Shown here in pieces: positions 57,750-64,000 of a stretch of DNA of 64,000 bases. Source of the stretch: Citrobacter amalonaticus (lineage in GTDB: Bacteria > Pseudomonadota > Gammaproteobacteria > Enterobacterales > Enterobacteriaceae); NCBI RefSeq assembly GCF_002918555.1, contig NZ_PQMB01000001.1, positions 124,087-188,086 on the forward strand. The letters are read 5' to 3'. The position numbers and the translations under genes were made by a program. Each line of letters starts with the position of its first letter. Position 1 is the stretch's first letter. The notes under the pieces were generated by a model that worked only from the letters and a program-made list of their open reading frames with translations, was not told the origin of the DNA and made no database searches.

Positions 57750-58406
57750 ATGTCGCACTGGAAAATTGCTGCTGCACAGTACGAACCACTAAACGCCACC
57801 CCAGCCGAGCATGTCGCGAACCACCTGCAATTTATAGAGGTAGCCGCCAGCCAGGAATGCGAGCTGTTGGTTTTTCCATCATTGTCGCTAATGGGGTGTG
57901 GCGATCTGAAGCGTTCTCTCCCTGCCCCGCCCGATGAGTCTCTGCTGCAACCTTTGGCCTATGCCGCGGCTTCTTGCCGCATGACAATTATTGCCGGTCT
58001 GCCTGTTGAACATAACAACCGTTTTGTCAGGGGGATTGCTGTATGCGCACCATGGATGACCTCCCCACGTCTTTTTCATCAAAGCCATGGCGCCTGTCTT
58101 GCCAGGCATCTGAAAGCCATCAGCGTCGTTGACAAGCAACCTGAAGGTATCGATATGGACCCGGCCTTCTCTCTGTTTACCACCTGTCAATGCGTCGCAG
58201 AGCCGGAGTTGCTCGCCTCAACGTCAAAATTACAAAGTTTCTCACATCAGTATGCCATCGCCGTATTGATGGCCAACGCCCGGGGCAGTAGCGCCTTATG
58301 GGATGAAAGAGGGAGACTTATTGTGCGTGCCGACCGCGGTTCACTGTTATTGACAGGTCAGCATACGCCTCAGGGTTGGCAAGGTGATATCATTCCATTA
58401 CGCTAG
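57750..58406 (+). CDS. yobB: YobB, carbon-nitrogen hydrolase-like protein
   Basis: A 218-residue protein of the nitrilase superfamily by fold. The N-terminus SHWKIAAAQYEPLNATPAEH and the block VFPSLSLMGC match the family, but the catalytic glutamate of the usual FPE motif is Ser44 (codon 57879-57881). The expected lysine region (LFHQSHGACL) also lacks Lys. The nucleophile region is CQCVAEPELL. It may be a non-catalytic family member. Start at 57750 has AAGGAAG upstream. Function unknown. Confidence 0.88.
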   Translation: MSHWKIAAAQYEPLNATPAEHVANHLQFIEVAASQECELLVFPSLSLMGCGDLKRSLPAPPDESLLQPLAYAAASCRMTIIAGLPVEHNNRFVRGIAVCAPWMTSPRLFHQSHGACLARHLKAISVVDKQPEGIDMDPAFSLFTTCQCVAEPELLASTSKLQSFSHQYAIAVLMANARGSSALWDERGRLIVRADRGSLLLTGQHTPQGWQGDIIPLR

Positions 58407-58429
58407 TCGTTTTCGGTCTGGAGCTTGTC

Positions 58430-59092
58430 ATGTTGCGCATTATCGATACAGAAACCTGTGGCCTGCAGGGCGGCATCGTAGAAATTGCCTCTGTGGATGT
58501 GGTTGACGGTAAGATTGTTAATCCCATGAGCCATCTGGTTCGACCCGATCGCCCTATCAGCGCGCAGGCGATGGCAATTCACCGCATTACCGAAGCCATG
58601 GTCGCCGACAAGCCGTGGATAGAAGAAATTATTCCGCACTACTACGGTAGCGAATGGTATGTGGCGCACAATGCCAGTTTTGACCGTCGCGTTTTGCCGC
58701 AAATACCTGGCGAATGGATTTGCACTATGAAGCTCTCGCGGCGCCTGTGGCCAGGGATAAAATACAGCAACATGGCGCTGTATAAATCACGCAAACTCAG
58801 CGTCCAAACGCCCCCCGGTTTACACCATCACCGCGCGTTATATGACTGCTATATCACGGCGGCATTGCTGATTGATATCATGAACACCTCTGGCTGGACC
58901 GCGCAGCAGATGGTCGATATTACCGGTCGTCCCGCATTGCTCACCACTTTTACCTTCGGTAAGTATCGCGGTAAAGCGGTGTCAGAGGTTGCTGAGCGAG
59001 ATCCGGGCTATCTGCGCTGGCTGTATAACAACCTTGACAGCATGAGCCCGGAGCTGCGCTTAACGCTTAAGCATTATCTGGATAATAATTAA
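58430..59092 (+). CDS. exoX: ExoX, exodeoxyribonuclease X
   Basis: A 220-residue DnaQ-type 3'-5' DNA exonuclease used in mismatch repair and repair of strand ends. Exo I is [12 protein letters not shown] (residues 4-15), Exo II is [10 protein letters not shown], and Exo III is [13 protein letters not shown], giving a DEDDh site. The C-terminal region ([28 protein letters not shown]) is also conserved. The last base of its TAA overlaps the stop codon of the convergent ptrB. Confidence 0.95.
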   Translation: MLRIIDTETCGLQGGIVEIASVDVVDGKIVNPMSHLVRPDRPISAQAMAIHRITEAMVADKPWIEEIIPHYYGSEWYVAHNASFDRRVLPQIPGEWICTMKLSRRLWPGIKYSNMALYKSRKLSVQTPPGLHHHRALYDCYITAALLIDIMNTSGWTAQQMVDITGRPALLTTFTFGKYRGKAVSEVAERDPGYLRWLYNNLDSMSPELRLTLKHYLDNN

Positions 59093-61149
59093 GACTCAGC
59101 CTGCCCTGGCAGGGTTCCCTGGGCAAGAGCAATGAGGAAGGTATATTCCAGCGCCACGCCTTCATATGACTTAAAGCGTCCTGATTTTCCGCCGTGCCCG
59201 GAGTCCATATCGGTACACAGTAGCAGCAAGTGGTTGTCCGTTTTCAGCTCACGCAGCTTTGCGACCCATTTTGCCGGCTCCCAATACTGAACCTGGGAGT
59301 CATGTAACCCCGTGGTGACCAGCAGATGCGGATAAGCCTGCGCTTTTACGTTATCGTACGGGCTGTAGCTTTTCATATACGCATAATATTGCGGATCCTG
59401 CGGATTCCCCCACTCCTCAAATTCTCCTGTTGTGAGCGGAACAGATTCATCCAGCATCGTGGTGAGCACATCCACAAACGGCACCTGGGCAATGATACCG
59501 TGAAAAAGCTCAGGGCGTTCGTTCACCGCTACCCCCATCAACATCCCGCCGGCGCTGCCCCCCATCCCGTAACAGAATGAGGGCGAACCATATCCCTGAT
59601 TCAGCAGGACATCGCAGGCATCGAGGTAGTCGTTAAAGGTATTTTTCTTCTTCAGGAATTTGCCATCTTCATACCACTGTTGGCCCAGCTCACCACCGCC
59701 GCGCACGTGCACAATAGCGTAAACAAAACCGCGATCCAGCAGACTCAACCGGCTGCTGCTGAAGTCCGCGTCCATACTGGCACCATAAGAACCATAGCCG
59801 TAAACCAGCAGCGGATTTTGCCCACGGCGAAAATGTTTCTGGTGATACACCAGTGAAACGGGAACCTCAACACCGTCGCGCGCCACAATCCACAGATGTT
59901 CACTGCGATAGTTAGCGGCATCAAATCCGGGAACCTCAGTCTGCTTAAGTACACGACGTTCACCGGTATCCATATCAAGTTCAAACAACGTATCCGGGGT
60001 CGTCATCGACGAGTATCCATAGCGAAGACGGGACGTTTCCGGCTCTGGATTATAAGCAAGCCAGGTGACATAAGCGGGATCGTCGAAGGCAATCCCCACC
60101 ACTTCACGCGTTTTACGGTTAATTTGTCGCAGGCTGGTGAGTCCGCGTTGACGTTCTTCCACCACCAGCCAGTCGGTAAAGAGCGTAAACCCTTCCAGCA
60201 TAACGCTCTCTCTGGGTGGAATCAGCTCTTCCCATTGCTGCTCGTCGCGCACGCGGGTGCGGTACAAACCAAAGTTTTTCCCATTACGGTTAGAGCGCAG
60301 ATAAAATTTGTGTTGATAGTGATCCAGACTGTACTCGTGATCTTTCCGTCTCGGCAGGAAGATCAGTGGCTCAGCATCCGCCAGCTCCGCGTCCAGGAGT
60401 CGCGCTTCACTGGTGGTGGCGCTGGCCAGATAGATCACGACATAGTGCTGCGAAGTGGTCTTATGTAGGCTGACGTAAAAGGTGTCGTCTTTTTCTTCAT
60501 AGACCAGCTCATCACGGGTAAACGGCGTGCCGACAGTATGCCGCCACACCTGATACGGCAACAGCGTGACGGCGTGCTTACGCACGTAATAGAACGTTTG
60601 TGAGTCATTTGCCCAGACCAGTTCCGGCTCTACATTATCCAGCAGTTCCGGATACCAGTTACCGGTTTCCAGATTACGAAAGCGGATCCCATACTGACGG
60701 CGGGACAGATAATCCTCCGCCAGCGCCATGATGGTGTTATCCGGAGAAATCGCCAGCCCACCCAGGGTATAAAACTCGCTGTGCGCCGCCCGCTGGTTGC
60801 CATCCAGCAATGTCTCCCATTCATCCCACTCTTCACTGAGCGCCGACTGGCGCTGCCAGACGGCATATTCGCACCCCGGCTCATAAATATGCCGATAGCG
60901 ATAGCCGTTCTTCACATAAGGAGCGGAGACTTCTCTGGGCGGGATACGGTCGATAATCTCCTTCAGCACGCGATCCTGTAGCGCCTGCTGCGAAGCCATC
61001 ACCTGATGTCCGTAGGCATTTTCCTGTTTCAGATAGTCAAGAACGTCAGGCTGCGAACGGGTATCGTCCCGCAGCCAGTAATAGTTATCGACACGTGTAT
61101 CGCCATGAAAGGTCATGGTGAAGGGAATACGGTTAGCTTTTGGTAGCAT
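59089..61149 (-). CDS. ptrB: PtrB, protease II (oligopeptidase B)
   Basis: A cytoplasmic serine oligopeptidase of the prolyl oligopeptidase family that cleaves small peptides after Lys and Arg. An N-terminal beta-propeller is followed by an alpha/beta-hydrolase. The nucleophile is in [14 protein letters not shown] and the histidine in [13 protein letters not shown]. The ATG at 61149 ([10 protein letters not shown]) gives 686 residues as in E. coli; an ATG eight codons upstream (61173) is possible. Its stop overlaps that of exoX. Confidence 0.95.
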   Translation of the reverse strand: MLPKANRIPFTMTFHGDTRVDNYYWLRDDTRSQPDVLDYLKQENAYGHQVMASQQALQDRVLKEIIDRIPPREVSAPYVKNGYRYRHIYEPGCEYAVWQRQSALSEEWDEWETLLDGNQRAAHSEFYTLGGLAISPDNTIMALAEDYLSRRQYGIRFRNLETGNWYPELLDNVEPELVWANDSQTFYYVRKHAVTLLPYQVWRHTVGTPFTRDELVYEEKDDTFYVSLHKTTSQHYVVIYLASATTSEARLLDAELADAEPLIFLPRRKDHEYSLDHYQHKFYLRSNRNGKNFGLYRTRVRDEQQWEELIPPRESVMLEGFTLFTDWLVVEERQRGLTSLRQINRKTREVVGIAFDDPAYVTWLAYNPEPETSRLRYGYSSMTTPDTLFELDMDTGERRVLKQTEVPGFDAANYRSEHLWIVARDGVEVPVSLVYHQKHFRRGQNPLLVYGYGSYGASMDADFSSSRLSLLDRGFVYAIVHVRGGGELGQQWYEDGKFLKKKNTFNDYLDACDVLLNQGYGSPSFCYGMGGSAGGMLMGVAVNERPELFHGIIAQVPFVDVLTTMLDESVPLTTGEFEEWGNPQDPQYYAYMKSYSPYDNVKAQAYPHLLVTTGLHDSQVQYWEPAKWVAKLRELKTDNHLLLLCTDMDSGHGGKSGRFKSYEGVALEYTFLIALAQGTLPGQAES

Positions 61150-61224
61150 CTCTTTGTTCTTTTGCTCAAACATTCTTTAATGGTGGCAAAAGTCAGTCAT
61201 GATGCAAGCGAAACATGCTCTCCG

Positions 61225-61884
61225 CTATTCTGACAAGGTGAGTTTTTGCTGCTTCAGATCCTGTTCAATACCGTCGCGAACATCCTGAGGGATCTTCAGC
61301 GCATCGCCCAGCGCATTCAGATAACTTCGCTCCATAAAGTGGTCAATCTCAATCGCCGCGCAGCTCAGGAAATAAATTTCCAGCGCCTCTTCTTCGTTGC
61401 GGATCCCCTGTGCCAGACGCTGCGGGTCAAGCGGTTGTTCAATAGCCTGCTCAATCAACGCACGCCCCTGCTCTTCCACTCCCGCTTCACGCAGTTGCTG
61501 CTCGATGGCCGCACGCTCTTTTGCATCAATATGACCATCGCTTTTCGCTGCAAAAACCAGCGCAAGGATCAGTCGTTCCGTACGTACGTCCAGTGGCGTA
61601 CTTTGTGCACCAAACTGCGGTTCATCCTGATGTGCTGCACGCACCTTATCCTTGTATTTATTCCACAAAACGGTACCCGCTACCGCGCCGCCCCCCACCA
61701 GCAGCGCACTGGTGCCATATTTGGTCAGTAATTTACGTGAAGATTTATTGGCAACCAGTAAACCGGCCAGGCCACCTAACGCACCGGGCACCAGCAGTTT
61801 ACTTAATCCTTGTTCGCCTGAAGATGATGAAGAAGATCCTTTCTGTCCGAGAAGAGATTGTAATTGATTCAGCCAGCTAGCCAT
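61225..61884 (-). CDS. yebE: YebE, inner-membrane protein with a TerB-like domain
   Basis: A 219-residue protein (DUF533). A serine/glycine-rich N-terminus and a hydrophobic stretch ([15 protein letters not shown] and [18 protein letters not shown]) precede a soluble TerB-like helical domain ([30 protein letters not shown]). The ATG at 61884 matches E. coli. yebE is a well-known Cpx-responsive gene in E. coli; its function is unknown. Confidence 0.92.
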   Translation of the reverse strand: MASWLNQLQSLLGQKGSSSSSSGEQGLSKLLVPGALGGLAGLLVANKSSRKLLTKYGTSALLVGGGAVAGTVLWNKYKDKVRAAHQDEPQFGAQSTPLDVRTERLILALVFAAKSDGHIDAKERAAIEQQLREAGVEEQGRALIEQAIEQPLDPQRLAQGIRNEEEALEIYFLSCAAIEIDHFMERSYLNALGDALKIPQDVRDGIEQDLKQQKLTLSE

Positions 61885-61978
61885 TTTGCCCCTCGAGTAA
61901 TGACGATGAATCGTCAAAGCATACCCGAGGGGATGTCAAAAAGTGTCTGCGTTGGCAAAAGATGCGAAAATAGTGCGG

Positions 61979-62335
61979 CTAGCGGGGCTGATACTCCGCC
62001 GTGCCTGCCTTACAGTCGACCTTCACCTGATAATGAATATCCGCGCTTTTCCCACGAACGGTAAGCGGCACCGTCCATTGGTCATCTTTGCCGGTGATAT
62101 CCCTGGAAGTAACCCACACAACGGGATCGACCTGACCGACCCGCTTTTGATCGTCTGCCCAGCGGACAATGCGATTCTGTTGATAATCGCGTTTCACACT
62201 CGCGGCAATACCATCCGCATTCAGGCCCTCACAGCCAGGAAATTTAACCGTCTTACTTTCCGTATTTGCAGCAAAGGCCGATACGCTGGCAGATAACAGC
62301 ATCAGGCTCCACAGAACGCCACTTGTTTTATTCAT
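61979..62335 (-). CDS. yebF: YebF, extracellular protein
   Basis: A 118-residue protein exported to the medium in E. coli and used as a carrier for secretion. The signal peptide [21 protein letters not shown] ends near residue 21. The mature part has two cysteines ([12 protein letters not shown] and [13 protein letters not shown]) that can form a disulfide. The ATG at 62335 gives the E. coli length. Confidence 0.93.
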   Translation of the reverse strand: MNKTSGVLWSLMLLSASVSAFAANTESKTVKFPGCEGLNADGIAASVKRDYQQNRIVRWADDQKRVGQVDPVVWVTSRDITGKDDQWTVPLTVRGKSADIHYQVKVDCKAGTAEYQPR

Positions 62336-62403
62336 ACTTTTTTCCTTTAGCACAATGATTCAGGAAAAAGCATGGTACAAAACGTCAGGAGCGCAAGTCT
62401 GGG

Positions 62404-62694
62404 TCAGGCAGCCTGGGTATCTTCGTCATCAGAGCGTTCATTTTCAACAACCTGGGGCGATGGGAGCTTACCGGTTTTAAGAATAGAGCTCAGTACATCT
62501 TTCTGTTCAGCCAGCCACAGAGAAAGCGCTTCACGCTGTTCGTCTTCCATCGCGACGGGGGACTGTTCCAGCCAGGTGTCGAGCAGATCTGCCGTATCAA
62601 GCATTTTGTCGTAAGCATCGGCTTCCTTTTTGCTGGTAAATGACATCTTTTCCTCACCTTCCCGAATGACTACGTATTTAACTTCAACCGCCAT
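62404..62694 (-). CDS. yebG: YebG, DNA-damage-inducible protein
   Basis: A 96-residue SOS protein of unknown biochemical role: [20 protein letters not shown], then [29 protein letters not shown] and an acidic C-terminus. The LexA box at 62713-62732, 18 bp upstream of its ATG, supports SOS control, which is established in E. coli. It is divergent from purT. Confidence 0.95.
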   Translation of the reverse strand: MAVEVKYVVIREGEEKMSFTSKKEADAYDKMLDTADLLDTWLEQSPVAMEDEQREALSLWLAEQKDVLSSILKTGKLPSPQVVENERSDDEDTQAA

Positions 62695-62712
62695 TTTGCA
62701 GCCTCACAACAT

Positions 62713-62732
62713 TACTGTATTTATGTACAGTA
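62713..62732. promoter_or_regulatory. LexA box upstream of yebG
   Basis: TACTGTATTTATGTACAGTA is a full CTGT-N8-ACAG palindrome with the favoured flanking TA. It lies 18 bp before the yebG ATG, in the usual place. Confidence 0.92.
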
Positions 62733-62774
62733 TATTACTTTTCAGGCTTTAAATCAACCTGGCAATAAAGACAG

Positions 62775-62790
62775 ACGCAAACGTTTTCGT
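62775..62790. promoter_or_regulatory. PurR operator upstream of purT
   Basis: ACGCAAACGTTTTCGT matches the PurR consensus ACGCAAACGTTTNCGT. It is 36 bp upstream of the purT ATG and about 80 bp from yebG on the other side. PurR repression of purT is expected from the site; not tested here. Confidence 0.85.
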
Positions 62791-62826
62791 ATATACTGCC
62801 GCCGAATTTATCAGGGGATACTTTTT

Positions 62827-64000
62827 ATGACGTTATTAGGCACAGCGCTGCGTCCGGCAGCGACGCGGGTGATGTTATTGGGCTCAGGTGAACTGGGCAA
62901 AGAAGTGGCCATTGAGTGCCAGCGTCTGGGCATTGAGGTGATCGCGGTGGATCGTTATCCCGACGCCCCGGCCATGCACGTAGCCCATCGTTCTCATGTC
63001 ATTAATATGCTCGATGGCGAAGCGTTACGTCGTGTGGTTGAACTGGAAAAACCGCATTATATCGTGCCGGAAATTGAAGCTATCGCCACGGACATGCTGG
63101 TTACGCTGGAGCAGGAGGGTCTGAATGTCGTGCCCTGCGCCCGCGCGACTCAACTGACCATGAATCGTGAAGGCATCCGCTGTCTGGCCGCCGTTGAGCT
63201 GGGCCTGCCGACGTCCAGCTTCCGCTTTGCCGATAGCGAGGCAAGCTTCCGCCAGGCTGCGGCTGAAATTGGTTTTCCCTGCATTGTGAAACCGGTGATG
63301 AGCTCTTCCGGAAAAGGACAGAGCTTTATCCGCAGCGCCGAACAGCTGTCACAGGCGTGGGATTACGCCCAACAGGGCGGCCGTGCGGGCGCAGGCCGCG
63401 TGATTGTGGAAGGTGTGGTTAAATTCGACTTCGAAATTACCCTGCTGACCGTCAACGCCGTCGATGGCGTCCATTTCTGCGCGCCGGTTGGACATCGCCA
63501 GGAAGACGGTGATTATCGTGAATCCTGGCAGCCGCAGCAGATGAGCGCACTGGCGCTGGAGCGGGCACAGGATATTGCCCGTAAAGTGGTGCTGGCTCTC
63601 GGAGGTTACGGGCTGTTTGGCGTTGAGCTGTTCGTGTGCGGCGACGAGGTTATCTTTAGCGAAGTCTCCCCGCGACCGCATGATACTGGCATGGTCACAC
63701 TGATTTCGCAGGATCTCTCAGAGTTTGCCCTGCACGCGCGGGCGTTTCTTGGCCTGCCCGTTGGCGCCATCCGTCAGTATGGCCCTTCTGCCTCCGCCGT
63801 TATCCTGCCGCAGCTCACCAGCCAGAATGTAACGTTTGATAACGTGCAGCACGCGTCAGGCGCGGGTTTACAAGTGCGTTTATTCGGTAAGCCAGAGATC
63901 GACGGAAGTCGTCGCTTGGGCGTCACGCTGGCGACCGGAGAGAGCATTGATGAGGCGGTTAAGCGTGCGAAGAGAGCTGCCGGACAGGTGAAAGTCTCCG
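62827..64000 (+). CDS. purT: PurT, formate-dependent GAR transformylase (runs off the window)
   Basis: Uses formate and ATP to formylate glycinamide ribonucleotide in purine synthesis, in parallel to the folate-dependent PurN. An ATP-grasp enzyme: the N-terminal [20 protein letters not shown], then [16 protein letters not shown] (ATP lysine) and [16 protein letters not shown] are diagnostic. 391 codons are present, and since E. coli PurT has 392 residues only about the last residue and the stop are cut off. ATG at 62827, with GGGGATACT upstream. Confidence 0.96.
   Translation, partial: MTLLGTALRPAATRVMLLGSGELGKEVAIECQRLGIEVIAVDRYPDAPAMHVAHRSHVINMLDGEALRRVVELEKPHYIVPEIEAIATDMLVTLEQEGLNVVPCARATQLTMNREGIRCLAAVELGLPTSSFRFADSEASFRQAAAEIGFPCIVKPVMSSSGKGQSFIRSAEQLSQAWDYAQQGGRAGAGRVIVEGVVKFDFEITLLTVNAVDGVHFCAPVGHRQEDGDYRESWQPQQMSALALERAQDIARKVVLALGGYGLFGVELFVCGDEVIFSEVSPRPHDTGMVTLISQDLSEFALHARAFLGLPVGAIRQYGPSASAVILPQLTSQNVTFDNVQHASGAGLQVRLFGKPEIDGSRRLGVTLATGESIDEAVKRAKRAAGQVKVS

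Overview
The window is ordinary chromosome from an enterobacterium of the Escherichia-Salmonella-Citrobacter group, most likely Citrobacter. Almost every protein matches a named E. coli gene at nearly the same length. The gene order, however, is the Salmonella/Citrobacter one: minCDE is followed by dmlR-dmlA and then rnd-fadD, which in E. coli K-12 lie on opposite sides of a terminus inversion. A second PBP3, known from Salmonella and absent from E. coli K-12, sits between rlmA and cspC. umuDC, pphA and yeaVWX, which E. coli carries in the corresponding places, are absent. The species is inferred from recalled families, not from a database search.

Layout. 1-14 kb: murein recycling (ldcA), K+/H+ antiport (cvrA), D-alanine/alanine catabolism (dadA-dadX), ycgB, the fatty-acid regulator fadR, Na+/H+ antiporter nhaB, disulfide reoxidation (dsbB), ycgN, ycgM, ycgL and the division-site operon minCDE. 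14-31 kb: D-malate catabolism (dmlR/dmlA, divergent), rnd, fadD (with a FadR-type operator), yeaY, tsaB, the SOS helicase yoaA (with a perfect LexA palindrome), yoaB, yoaH, pabB-nudL, sdaA, the phosphodiesterase pdeD and yoaE. 31-44 kb: the mannose PTS manXYZ, yobD, mntP behind its manganese riboswitch, rlmA, the PBP3 paralogue, the yobF-cspC pair, the small membrane proteins yebO, mgrB and yobH, kdgR, yebQ and htpX. 44-53.8 kb: proQ-prc, msrC, the envelope lipid-transport pair letA-letB, rsmF, yebV and yebW. 53.8-55.4 kb: the only clear accessory stretch, AT-rich, with two small foreign-looking genes, next to the overlapping sRNA pair SdsR/RyeA. 55.6-64 kb: yobA-yebZ-yebY, holE, yobB, exoX, ptrB, yebE, yebF, yebG (LexA box) and purT (PurR box), which runs off the end.

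Intergenic repeats are a theme. Several ERIC-type elements share the same ends but carry two or more different cores. One lies in the manX leader and one runs into a small reading frame after yebW. I found no CRISPR array, prophage, complete insertion sequence, tRNA or rRNA. I found no clearly new multi-gene system. The best leads are a structured leader with an 18-codon reading frame after dsbB, the altered SxN motif of the PBP3 paralogue, a YobB that lacks the nitrilase glutamate, the mosaic ERIC family, and the yebW-SdsR hotspot with a consensus FNR box.
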